Shown: positions 17,453-25,682 of the stretch, in pieces | How positions within the stretch are numbered: the first letter of the stretch is position 1 | How the letters are laid out: the number at the start of each line of letters is the position of its first letter | Assembly: GCF_002205165.1 (NCBI RefSeq) | Contig: NZ_NIVS01000004.1 | Span: 1 to 64,000 of the forward strand | Length of the DNA: 64,000 nt | Direction: 5' to 3' | From: Stenotrophomonas maltophilia | Lineage (GTDB): Bacteria; Pseudomonadota; Gammaproteobacteria; Xanthomonadales; Xanthomonadaceae | Notes under the pieces: model-generated | What the model saw: only the letters and a program-made list of their open reading frames with translations | Databases searched by the model: none | Told to the model about the DNA's origin: nothing | Program-made: the position numbers and the translations under genes

Positions 17453-19642
17453 TCAGAGCACCGTCAGATTGGCATACGCCATCACCAGCCACTTGCTGCC
17501 GGCCTCGATGAATTCGACCTGCACGCGGGCGTGCTGGCCGCTGCCTTCGTAGTCGGTGACCATGCCTTCGCCGAACTTGGGATGGTTGACCATCGCGCCC
17601 AGCTTGAGCGGCGGTGCTTCCAGCGCGGCGTGGCCCATCACCCGGTGGGCGCCGAGTGAGGTGCCGCGCGAGACCTGCACCTTGGGGCGCACTTCGTTCA
17701 CCAGCTCGCGCGGGATCTCGCGCAGGAAGCGCGAGGGCACGTTGTAGTTGTCCTGGCCATGGATGCGGCGCGATTCGGCGTAGCAGAGCACCAGCTTCTG
17801 GCGCGCGCGGGTGATGCCTACGTAAGCCAAGCGACGCTCTTCTTCCAGCCGGCCGCTTTCTTCCAGCGAGCGCGCGCTCGGGAACAGGCCGTCTTCCATG
17901 CCGGCCAGGAACACCAGCGGGAACTCCAGGCCTTTGGCGGCGTGCAGCGTCATCAACTGCACCCCCTCTTCGCCGGCCTGGGCCTGGCCTTCGCCAGCCT
18001 CCAGCGAGGCGTAGGCGAGGAAGGCGACCAGCTCGCTCATGTCCTGGGTTTCTTCGACATCATCCTCGCGACGCACGAAGCGCGAGGCCACCGAAACCAG
18101 TTCGTCCAGGTTGTCCGCGCGCGATTCCGAATCCAGCGCGTTGCGGCTTTCCTTGGACCAGTGCTCACGCAGGCCCGAGCGCATCAGCACGTGGTCGATG
18201 CGTTCGGCCAGGGTCATCGTGTCCGCTTCGGCCTGGAGCTGATTGACCAGCACCAGGAAGCCGGCCAGCGCATTGCGTGCGCGTGCGGCCAGCGCATTGC
18301 CCTGGGTGGTGAGCATGGTGGCTTCCCACAGCGAAATCGCGTGGGCGCGCGCCAACCGGCGCACTTCATCCAGGGTGCGGTCGCCGATGCCACGCGTCGG
18401 CGTGTTGACCGCGCGCTCGAAGGCAGCGTCATCGTTGCGGTTGGTCATCAACCGCAGGTACGCCAGCGCGTCCTTGATTTCGGCGCGCTCGAAGAAGCGC
18501 ATGCCGCCATACACGCGGTACGGCACCTGCTCGGACAGCAGCGCTTCTTCGAAGGCACGCGACTGTGCATTGCTGCGGTAGAGCACGGCAACATCGCCGT
18601 AGCTGCCACCATCGCGCACCCACTGGCGCGCGCGTTCGACCACGTAACGCGCCTCGTCCATTTCGTTGTAGGCCGCGTACAGATCGATCGGATCACCGTC
18701 GCCGCTGTCGGTCCACAACTCCTTGCCGATGCGGTCCGGGTTGTGCGCGATCACCGCATTGGCCGCGCCGAGGATGTTGGCGGTGGAGCGGTAGTTCTGC
18801 TCCAGGCGCACGGTCTGCGCACCCGGGAAATCCTTCAGGAAGCGCTGGACGTTCTCGACCTTGGCGCCGCGCCAGCCATAGATGGCCTGGTCGTCGTCGC
18901 CGACCACGAACACGTGGCCGGTCTCGCCGGCCAGCACGCGCACGAAGGCGTACTGGATGGCGTTGGTGTCCTGGAACTCATCCACCAGGATCTCGCGGAA
19001 ACGCGAGCGGTAGTGGGCCAGCAGCGCCGGGTTGTCGCGCAGCAGCTCATGCGCGCGCAGCAGCAGCTCGGCGAAATCGACCAGGCCGGCACGATCGCAG
19101 CGCTCCTGGTAGGCCGCATAGGCCTGGCGCATGGTTTCCAGCCACGCGTCATGCGGCTCGGGCTGGATGTGCTGCGGGCGGCGACCCTCGTCCTTCTGCT
19201 CGTTGATCCACCAGGCGATCTGCTTCGGCGGGAACTTGCCGTCGTCGATCTCCAGCTGCTGGACCACGCGCTTGACCAGCCGCAGCTGGTCGTCCGAATC
19301 CATCACCTGGAAGCTGTCGGGCAGCTTGGCGTCCTGGAAGTGCAGGCGCAGCAGGCGATGGGCCAGACCGTGGAAGGTGCCGATCCAGGCGCCGCGGCTC
19401 CCCTGCGACAGCTGCAGGTCGATGCGGTGACGCATCTCGCCGGCGGCCTTGTTGGTGAAGGTCACCGCAAAAATGCCATGGGTCGGCACGCCGCAGACTT
19501 CGTTGAGCCAGGCGATGCGGTGGATAAGCACGCGGGTCTTGCCGGAACCGGCACCGGCAAGCACCAGATGGTGGCCGGGCGGGGCGGACACAGCTTCGCG
19601 CTGGGCGGGGTTCAACCCGTCGAGCAAGTGGGAAACATCCAT
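17453..19642 (-). CDS. uvrD: DNA helicase II
   Basis: This 3'-5' superfamily 1 helicase acts in mismatch and nucleotide-excision repair. The 729-residue product has Walker A GAGSGKT at residues 30-36, Walker B VDEFQDTN, the motif GDDDQAIYGWRGA, and VYRSNAQSR-type helicase motifs. The C-terminal extension (VNHPKFGEGMV ... ANLTVL) is the UvrD-type tail, which separates it from Rep. The length is close to E. coli UvrD (720). Confidence 0.96.
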   Translation of the reverse strand: MDVSHLLDGLNPAQREAVSAPPGHHLVLAGAGSGKTRVLIHRIAWLNEVCGVPTHGIFAVTFTNKAAGEMRHRIDLQLSQGSRGAWIGTFHGLAHRLLRLHFQDAKLPDSFQVMDSDDQLRLVKRVVQQLEIDDGKFPPKQIAWWINEQKDEGRRPQHIQPEPHDAWLETMRQAYAAYQERCDRAGLVDFAELLLRAHELLRDNPALLAHYRSRFREILVDEFQDTNAIQYAFVRVLAGETGHVFVVGDDDQAIYGWRGAKVENVQRFLKDFPGAQTVRLEQNYRSTANILGAANAVIAHNPDRIGKELWTDSGDGDPIDLYAAYNEMDEARYVVERARQWVRDGGSYGDVAVLYRSNAQSRAFEEALLSEQVPYRVYGGMRFFERAEIKDALAYLRLMTNRNDDAAFERAVNTPTRGIGDRTLDEVRRLARAHAISLWEATMLTTQGNALAARARNALAGFLVLVNQLQAEADTMTLAERIDHVLMRSGLREHWSKESRNALDSESRADNLDELVSVASRFVRREDDVEETQDMSELVAFLAYASLEAGEGQAQAGEEGVQLMTLHAAKGLEFPLVFLAGMEDGLFPSARSLEESGRLEEERRLAYVGITRARQKLVLCYAESRRIHGQDNYNVPSRFLREIPRELVNEVRPKVQVSRGTSLGAHRVMGHAALEAPPLKLGAMVNHPKFGEGMVTDYEGSGQHARVQVEFIEAGSKWLVMAYANLTVL

Positions 19643-19705
19643 GTCCCCATTTTACCCTCGGGCGGGTCGCTCCGGGCCGTTACCCGGCGGCCGGATCGAA
19701 CGGGT

Positions 19706-21079
19706 TCAGCCGCGCGCGGCCTGTTCGGCCTGCACGCGCAGCTCCGGGATCGCCAGGCTCTCCCACAGCGTGCCGATGCGCAGGCTGCCGACCACGCGGA
19801 TCGCGGGCTGCGGCTGGCCATGGCCATCGATCAGGCCGCCCTCCTCCACCGTGGTATCCAGGCCCAGGCCATGCGGGCCCGGGCGGGCATGCCCGTCCGC
19901 CAGCAGCTGCTGGATCAGCGGATTGCGCATGGACAGCGCGCGCGTCTCCACTCCGGTGGCATTGATCACCGCGCCCACGGTCAGCGGCGGCAGGCCACCG
20001 TTCGGACTGCGGCCGTGCAGCTGCAGCCCGCTTTCCTGCACCAGCAGCGTGTCCAGCCGGGCGCGGTGGCGCTGCAGCTGGCCGCTGCGCTCCAGTTCGG
20101 CCACCTGGGCGTGCACCGATTCGGCGATACGATGACGGTGCACGTCCCAATAGCGCACCACGTGGCGCAGGAAACGGCGCTGGTCGGCCTCGTTCAAGCT
20201 CAACCACAGCGCCTGCCCCATGGGCCGGATCCGGTCCATCACGCTCTGCCAGGGGATGCCCTGCGCCACTGCCGTGCGGGCCTGCCCACGCAGTTCGCGG
20301 ACGCGCTGGCGCAGCGACATCGCCAACAGCGGCTGCGGATCGAACGTGACGGCTGCGCCGTGCGCGTGCGGCAAGGGCAGCAGCGCGTGGCGCGACAGCA
20401 CGAAAATGCGCCCACGGTGACCGGCGGCGGCCAGGGCCACCACGCTGTCGGCCATGCTCAGGCCGGAGCCGATGATGGCCAGATCGTCATCGCCGGCCAG
20501 CACCCGCACACCATCGTAATCCCAGGCCTCCACCGCCTGCGCGGGCGGCAGTGCCTCGGCACCCGGCACCGGCAACGGGCGCATGCTGTTGCCACACGCC
20601 AGCACCACGCGCTGGGCGTTCCACGTCACCTCATCGTCGAGCCGCAGCTGCACGCCCTGTGCAGTGGGCGCCAACGCGAACACCGGCTGTTCGACCACCT
20701 CCAGCACCGCCACGCTGCCCTCGCGCGCCTGCTCCAGGCGCTCGCGCAGGTACGCGGCGTAGTGGCGGCGCGGCACGAACTGGTCGGCCAGCAGCTCGCG
20801 CGGTACCTCGGCAATCGCCTGGCTGTCGATCAGGTAATCGAGGAAATCCGCGGGCTGATCCGGCAACCCGCTCATCTTGCCGGCCGGTACGTTGAGCAGA
20901 TGTTCGGGCCACGGCGTGGCGTAGGCGATGCCTTCAGCCAGCACCGAGGCCGGCTCGAACAGCACGATGCGTGACGGCCGCTGTGCATGGCGCAGGGCCT
21001 GCAGTGCGACGAGGACGCCGGCAGCGCCGCCGCCGACGATGGCCAGATCACACTGGCAGTGGGTATCGGACGCAGTCAT
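19706..21079 (-). CDS. FAD/NAD(P)-binding oxidoreductase-like protein
   Basis: The 457-residue product begins with a Rossmann dinucleotide-binding motif GGGAAG (residues 16-21). The pattern GIAYATPWPEHLLNVPAGKM and a second nucleotide-binding segment DDLAIIGSGLSMADS are typical of the NAD_binding_9 group, related to HcaD-like and lysine/ornithine N-monooxygenase-like flavoproteins. The substrate is unknown. The start ATG at 21079 is preferred over an upstream frame. It is downstream of the cardiolipin synthase gene on the same strand. Confidence 0.83.
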   Translation of the reverse strand: MTASDTHCQCDLAIVGGGAAGVLVALQALRHAQRPSRIVLFEPASVLAEGIAYATPWPEHLLNVPAGKMSGLPDQPADFLDYLIDSQAIAEVPRELLADQFVPRRHYAAYLRERLEQAREGSVAVLEVVEQPVFALAPTAQGVQLRLDDEVTWNAQRVVLACGNSMRPLPVPGAEALPPAQAVEAWDYDGVRVLAGDDDLAIIGSGLSMADSVVALAAAGHRGRIFVLSRHALLPLPHAHGAAVTFDPQPLLAMSLRQRVRELRGQARTAVAQGIPWQSVMDRIRPMGQALWLSLNEADQRRFLRHVVRYWDVHRHRIAESVHAQVAELERSGQLQRHRARLDTLLVQESGLQLHGRSPNGGLPPLTVGAVINATGVETRALSMRNPLIQQLLADGHARPGPHGLGLDTTVEEGGLIDGHGQPQPAIRVVGSLRIGTLWESLAIPELRVQAEQAARG

Positions 21080-21133
21080 GCACCGATTGTAGGCGATGCA
21101 CGTGGACCGGCCGTCCACGTGCGTCACAGCGGG

Positions 21134-22552
21134 CTACATCAAGGCATCGGCCAGCCGTGCGATGCCTTCGCGGCTGCGCTTCCATGCCGGCCGTTGGCGC
21201 CATGTCGCCAGATCCAGCGGGCGCGACTGTTCGAGATAGTCTGCTTCGATCTGCGCCAACTGCCTCACCATGCCGGCGTCGTAGCAGAGCATGCCGATCT
21301 CCGCGTTGAGCGCGAACGAGCGGATGTCCAGGTTGATCGAGCCGACCAGCCCGATGTCTTCATCGACGGTCAGGTGCTTGGCGTGCAGGAAGTTCGGCTC
21401 GTACAGCGCGATGCGCACGCCGCTACGCAGCAGCTCGTCGTAGTAGGCCTCCTGCGCCCACGAGGTCAGCCGCTGGTTGGTGCTGGCCGACAGGATCAGC
21501 TGCACCTGCACGCCGGACAGCGCGGCGATGCGCAGCGCGCTCAGGGTCGCTTCGTCGGGCACGAAGTACGGCGTGACCAGCACGATCCGCCGGCGCGCCA
21601 GATGGATCAGCGCGTTGACCGCATCGCGCGCGTTGCTGAAGGGGTACGCCGGGCCACTGGGCAGCAGCTGGGTCGGCACATCGGCCGAGCACACCGGCAC
21701 CGCGGTCAGCACATCCAGGCGCTGCCCGGTTTCCATGTACCAGTCGCTGGCGAACACCGCCTCCAGATGGGCAACCACCGGCCCGCGCACGCGCGCGACC
21801 AGTTCCTTGTTCGGGAAGCCGGCGACGAACTGCGCGCGCGCCAGGTTCTGCGAGCCGATGTAGCCGACCCGGTTGTCGATCACCGCGATCTTGCGGTGGT
21901 TGCGCAGGTCCATGCGGCCACTGCGGCGCCAGCGCAGGCCACCGGGCAGCATCGCGCGCACGTCCACGCCGATGGCCTGCAGCCGGTGGCGATAGTGGCG
22001 CAGCCCGCGCTTGGCGCCGACCGCATCCAGCAGCAACCGGCAGTGCACGCCACGCGCCGCGGCGCGCTGCAGCGCCTGCACGATGGCCTCGCCGACGGCA
22101 TCGTCAAACATCAGGTAGTACAGCAGGTGCACGCGATCGCGCGCCTGGTCGATGTCTTCGATCAGCGCCTGCAGCGAGGCGTCATAGTCGTTGAGCAGAT
22201 CCACCGCATTGCCGTGGATGGGCATGAAATCGCCCTGGCGCTCGATCAGCGGCACGATCTCGGCGGTGGCGGTATCCGGCGCGGGCGTCCAGCGCAGTGG
22301 CGGCTGCAGGGCCTGTTCCTCGCGGATCACCTGCGAGGCCTCGGCCTGGCGCTGCACGCGCTGGCGCGACAGCCAGGGATGGCCGAACAGCAGATACAGC
22401 GGCAGCCCGAGCAGCGGCACGAAGCCGACCAGCAGCAGCCAGCTGCGTGCGGCACCGGGCGTGGTGCGGCTGGGAATCCAGAACAGCGCGGCCAGCCGGA
22501 TCAGCCAATCCAGCATCAACAACCACGAACCCAGCAGCCACTCGAACAGCAT
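21134..22552 (-). CDS. cls: Cardiolipin synthase
   Basis: This membrane enzyme joins phosphatidylglycerol molecules to make cardiolipin. The 472-residue product has two N-terminal membrane helices and two phospholipase-D HKD motifs, HRKIAVIDNRVGYIGSQN and HAKHLTVDEDIGLVGSIN, as in ClsA. The ATG at 22552 places the first helix at the N-terminus, matching the family; two earlier in-frame starts add a hydrophilic leader and lack good sites. Confidence 0.92.
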   Translation of the reverse strand: MLFEWLLGSWLLMLDWLIRLAALFWIPSRTTPGAARSWLLLVGFVPLLGLPLYLLFGHPWLSRQRVQRQAEASQVIREEQALQPPLRWTPAPDTATAEIVPLIERQGDFMPIHGNAVDLLNDYDASLQALIEDIDQARDRVHLLYYLMFDDAVGEAIVQALQRAAARGVHCRLLLDAVGAKRGLRHYRHRLQAIGVDVRAMLPGGLRWRRSGRMDLRNHRKIAVIDNRVGYIGSQNLARAQFVAGFPNKELVARVRGPVVAHLEAVFASDWYMETGQRLDVLTAVPVCSADVPTQLLPSGPAYPFSNARDAVNALIHLARRRIVLVTPYFVPDEATLSALRIAALSGVQVQLILSASTNQRLTSWAQEAYYDELLRSGVRIALYEPNFLHAKHLTVDEDIGLVGSINLDIRSFALNAEIGMLCYDAGMVRQLAQIEADYLEQSRPLDLATWRQRPAWKRSREGIARLADALM

Positions 22553-22657
22553 CGCGTCGCCCGTCGGGAGGGGACCCCATTCTGCCATGGGCTGCTGTGC
22601 GGCCGGGGTGACCGGCGTAGCGGTCAACGCCGGTCATCGCCGCGCGGGCTGAAACGG

Positions 22658-22684
22658 AAAAACCCGCCACAAGGGCGGGTTTTT
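22658..22684 (-). terminator. Intrinsic terminator after rpmG
   Basis: The stem aacccgcc/ggcgggtt with an acaa-type loop is flanked by A and T runs on both sides, so it can work in either direction. It lies about 30 nt past the rpmG stop codon and ends the ribosomal protein transcript before cls. Confidence 0.9.
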
Positions 22685-22712
22685 CGTCGGGAAGCTCAAG
22701 GATCCTTGCGGA

Positions 22713-22877
22713 TTACTTGATCTTGCCTTCCTTGTACAGGACGTGCTTGCGCACGACCGGATCGTACTTCAGGAATTCCATCTTCCCGGGGGTGTTCTTC
22801 TTGTTCTTGTCCGTCGTGTAGAAGTGGCCAGTGTTGGCCGTCGAAATCAGACGGATCTTATCGCGCTTGCCTGCCAT
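22713..22877 (-). CDS. rpmG: 50S ribosomal protein L33
   Basis: The 54-residue product [20 protein letters not shown] (first 20 residues) with the later segments [19 protein letters not shown] is L33 of the type without zinc-binding CXXC pairs. It is a component of the large ribosomal subunit near the E site. It follows rpmB after 13 nt and is closed by an intrinsic terminator. Confidence 0.97.
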   Translation of the reverse strand: MAGKRDKIRLISTANTGHFYTTDKNKKNTPGKMEFLKYDPVVRKHVLYKEGKIK

Positions 22878-22890
22878 GATCGTTTACTCC

Positions 22891-23127
22891 TCAGACCTTT
22901 TCGCCGCGCGAACGCAGCTCAGCCAGAACGGAGTCGATACCGTTCTTGTCGATGGTGCGCAGGGCATGCGCGGAAACACGAAGCTTGACCCAGCGGTTTT
23001 CGCTGGCAACCCAGAAGCGGCGCTCGTGCAGGTTGGGCAGGAAACGACGACGGGTCTTGTTGTTGGCGTGCGAGACGTTGTTACCCGTCTGCACTCGCTT
23101 GCCGGAAACTTGGCATACGCGGGACAT
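22891..23127 (-). CDS. rpmB: 50S ribosomal protein L28
   Basis: The 78-residue product has the L28 hallmarks [20 protein letters not shown] and [13 protein letters not shown], and is part of the large ribosomal subunit. The order rpmB-rpmG is the usual proteobacterial arrangement. The gap upstream (23128-23354) should hold the promoter; I see no clear -10/-35 pair. Confidence 0.97.
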   Translation of the reverse strand: MSRVCQVSGKRVQTGNNVSHANNKTRRRFLPNLHERRFWVASENRWVKLRVSAHALRTIDKNGIDSVLAELRSRGEKV

Positions 23128-23326
23128 TGCGCACCTCGATAAAAGTAGTTGTCAGCCCATAGCCCGGGCGACGGCGGCCTCGGCGGTTTCCCGCCACACG
23201 TCATGAGAATCAAAGGGTTACGCTGTCGAGGGCGGGCCGGATGACGTGTTCCCGGCCACCGATCCAAAGGTTTTTGGACACAGCGAGCCGCGCATTATGC
23301 CCGCTTGGCCCTGCTGGCGCAACCGA

Positions 23327-23347
23327 GGCCGGGAGGAGCTCCCGGCC
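23327..23347. other. Perfect palindrome after the AAA+ operon
   Basis: The arms ggccgggag/ctcccggcc around gag form a 9-bp stem 8 nt beyond the stop codon of the AAA+ ATPase gene. It probably stabilises or ends the operon transcript, though no T tract follows on the minus strand. Confidence 0.5.
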
Positions 23348-23354
23348 ACGTCGT

Positions 23355-24911
23355 TCATGCCAGCACGGCGCGGCGCGGCCGCCCGGCGGCTGGGGTGCTG
23401 GCCGCGATCGGCTCACCCGAGGCCGGCACTGCCCGCTCCCGGCCCCAGGCGCGGATGTTCTCGATCTGCTCCGGTGCGGTCCGCGACAACGGCACCACGT
23501 TCTGGAAACTGCGCCGGAACAGCTCATCGGTAACCACGGCATCGCCTTTCAGGTACGCCTCTTTCACCACTTCACGAACCGCCGATTCCAGGTCCGAGCC
23601 GGCAAAGCCCTCGGACAGCTCGACCAGTTCATCCAACAATCCCGGCGCCAGTTCGCGCTGCTGCAGCCCACGCCGCGCATAGATGCCGATGATGTCGCGG
23701 CGCTCAGGGGGCGTCGGCAGGTCGACAAAGAACAGTTCGTCGAACCGGCCCCGACGCAGCAGTTCCGGCGGCAGCTTGGAGACATCGTTGGCGGTGGCCA
23801 CCACGAACACGCGGGTGCGGGCCTCCTGCAGCCAATACAGGAACTGGCCGACCAGCCGGGTCGAAGTACCGCCATCGCCGCCCCCGGTGGCGCCGGCCAG
23901 GCCCTTCTCGATCTCGTCGATCCACAGCACGCAGGGCGCCACGTGATCGGCAGTGGCCAAGGCCTCCTTCAAGCGGCCTTCGCTCTGGCCCAGGTACTGG
24001 CCATGGATGGTGGACAGGTCCAGCCGGTACAGCGGCAGCTGCCAATCCTGGGCGATGGCCTTGGCCGACAGCGATTTACCGCAGCCCGGCACGCCGACCA
24101 GCAGCACGCCACGCGGCGGCCGGATGCCGCGCTCGCGCAGGTCGGCGGTCAGCAGCGGCCGCTCACGGGCCAGCCAGCTCTTGAGGCCGCCAAGGCCACC
24201 CACACTGAGGTCGCCGCCGCGCACGGGCACCCGCTCGATACCGGAAATGTCGGCGAAGATCCGGTCCTTGGCATGCATCAACTCGACCAGATCATTCTTG
24301 TCGATACGGCCATTGACCAGCAACGTAGCGATGATGTTCTCCGCCTCCAGCCGCGAGATGCCGGCCAGGATCGCCGCCGCCTGGCGGATGTCGGCGTCGT
24401 CCCAGTCGATCTGGAACTGGCTGCGGTAAGGATCGATCTGCTCATGGATGATCGCCGCCATCTCGTCTTCGGTCGGCGGCGACAGCACCAACGACATGCC
24501 CAGGCGCTGCAGCTGGCCGAACACCGGCTTGCTGGTGACCACGACCAGCGAGCCACCATGGTCAGCCGCCAGCATCGCCACATCGATCAGTTGCCGGGCC
24601 GACGGCGTGTCGTCCTCCAGGTCGGACACCTCGGTCAATACGAAACTGAGGTTCTGCCGCTGCGCCATCTGCTGGCTGGCGAAGTCGACCGCACCGATGA
24701 CCGAGCGGTCCTCGTTGACGATCCGCCCCGTCGCCAGTTCGCGCGTTCCCTGCGAGAGCGTGTGCACGTAGAACGGCGCACTCAGCGCGCCGGCCACGTC
24801 ACGCAGGATGTCCAGCACCCGCGCACGTTCAGTGCTGCGGATGGAGATGAAGGGCACGCGCGCTTTCAGGTAACGGGTCAGCGTGGCGTGGAACTCGCGG
24901 GTATCGCTCAT
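23355..24911 (-). CDS. AAA+ ATPase of the Ycf46-like group
   Basis: The 518-residue product has an N-terminal alpha/beta region (residues 1-230) that looks like a degenerate P-loop fold, and a canonical AAA+ module: Walker A GVPGCGKS (273-280), Walker B CVLWIDEIEK (327-336), sensor 1 TAND (373-376) and Arg fingers in RRGRFDE (386-392). This layout matches the Ycf46 family of uncharacterised AAA+ proteins. The C-terminal tail is Pro/Ala/Arg-rich. It is the last gene of a tightly packed five-gene operon, 4 nt after the preceding stop codon. It presumably remodels or disassembles a protein partner encoded upstream; that is inference. Confidence 0.85.
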   Translation of the reverse strand: MSDTREFHATLTRYLKARVPFISIRSTERARVLDILRDVAGALSAPFYVHTLSQGTRELATGRIVNEDRSVIGAVDFASQQMAQRQNLSFVLTEVSDLEDDTPSARQLIDVAMLAADHGGSLVVVTSKPVFGQLQRLGMSLVLSPPTEDEMAAIIHEQIDPYRSQFQIDWDDADIRQAAAILAGISRLEAENIIATLLVNGRIDKNDLVELMHAKDRIFADISGIERVPVRGGDLSVGGLGGLKSWLARERPLLTADLRERGIRPPRGVLLVGVPGCGKSLSAKAIAQDWQLPLYRLDLSTIHGQYLGQSEGRLKEALATADHVAPCVLWIDEIEKGLAGATGGGDGGTSTRLVGQFLYWLQEARTRVFVVATANDVSKLPPELLRRGRFDELFFVDLPTPPERRDIIGIYARRGLQQRELAPGLLDELVELSEGFAGSDLESAVREVVKEAYLKGDAVVTDELFRRSFQNVVPLSRTAPEQIENIRAWGRERAVPASGEPIAASTPAAGRPRRAVLA

Positions 24912-24915
24912 GGGG

Positions 24916-25464
24916 TCAGATCATCAAGGTTCGCCGGCGCCCCGGCAGGGCGGGAACATCGGCAGGTGCAGCAGAAGGGAGGGGCGGCGGCGCGGAGGCA
25001 TCCAGCGCGGCCGGCCGGTAGTGGCACAGGCTGTTGTAGCGCACCGCGCGCAGGGTGCGGTCGCAGCGTTGGGCGCGGGCGTTGGCTTCCAGGTCGGCCT
25101 GCATCCTGGCGGTGATGCGCACCAGTTCCCCGCGCAGGAAGGCGCGCAGCGATTCGGGCAGCGTTGCCAGCGAAGCCAGTTGATGCAGCACGCTGAAATG
25201 CCGACGCGCATCCAGCAGCGCGCGGACCAGGGTCACCTCGTCGGCGCGGTCGCCGAGATCGCGCTGCAGGCGAGCGCTGCACTGCTTCAGGCGCAGGTCG
25301 AGCAGCGTGGTGATCCGGTCGGTGAACAACTGCGCCACGCCAGGCGTCCAGTCCAGCCGCCCTGCCGCCATGGCCGCGAGCGCCTCGGCTTCGCGGCCAC
25401 CTTCGCTGAAGGCATCCAGGACCTGGCTCCATTCGGCGTAGGTCCGGGGAACCGGCAGAGTCAT
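24916..25464 (-). CDS. Unknown helical protein of the AAA+ operon
   Basis: The 182-residue product is predicted to be mainly helical (TDRITTLLDLRLKQCSARLQ, LVRALLDARRHFSVLHQLAS) with a Pro-rich C-terminal tail. It has no signal peptide or membrane segment. I recognise no family. The ATG overlaps the stop codon of the upstream 70-residue gene by 4 nt, and the AAA+ gene follows after 4 nt, so all three are translationally coupled. It could be an adaptor of the ATPase, which is inference only. Confidence 0.72.
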   Translation of the reverse strand: MTLPVPRTYAEWSQVLDAFSEGGREAEALAAMAAGRLDWTPGVAQLFTDRITTLLDLRLKQCSARLQRDLGDRADEVTLVRALLDARRHFSVLHQLASLATLPESLRAFLRGELVRITARMQADLEANARAQRCDRTLRAVRYNSLCHYRPAALDASAPPPLPSAAPADVPALPGRRRTLMI

Positions 25465-25673
25465 CCGTTCGAGGCGCGCTTGCGGCGTACGAAACCGGTC
25501 ATCGGCAACAGGTCCCAGCCAGGCAGGGCACCGGCGAGCGCATCCGGCGCGGCAACGGCGACGGGCGGGGGGGCCGTGGTCGCCACCGCTGCATCGTTCA
25601 ACGGCGGTGGAACGGCGTCATGGACCGGCAACGGAGGCGGCACGGCGGAAGCATCGAGCAGGGAACGGGTCAT
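25461..25673 (-). CDS. Short proline-rich protein of the AAA+ operon
   Basis: The 70-residue product is dominated by Pro and Ala (VPPPLPVHDAVPPPLNDAAV) and ends with a short basic segment VRRKRASNG after WDLLPMTG. No fold can be predicted and no family is recognised. It is supported as a gene by its position: 9 nt after the coiled-coil membrane protein gene and overlapping the next start by 4 nt. It may be a flexible linker-like partner. Confidence 0.6.
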   Translation of the reverse strand: MTRSLLDASAVPPPLPVHDAVPPPLNDAAVATTAPPPVAVAAPDALAGALPGWDLLPMTGFVRRKRASNG

Positions 25674-25682
25674 GGTCGGGCC

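Noticed and set aside
17759..20974. A 1071-codon plus-strand frame opposite uvrD and the FAD protein gene
   Set aside because: Antisense to two well-supported genes; composition is typical of GC-driven shadow frames.
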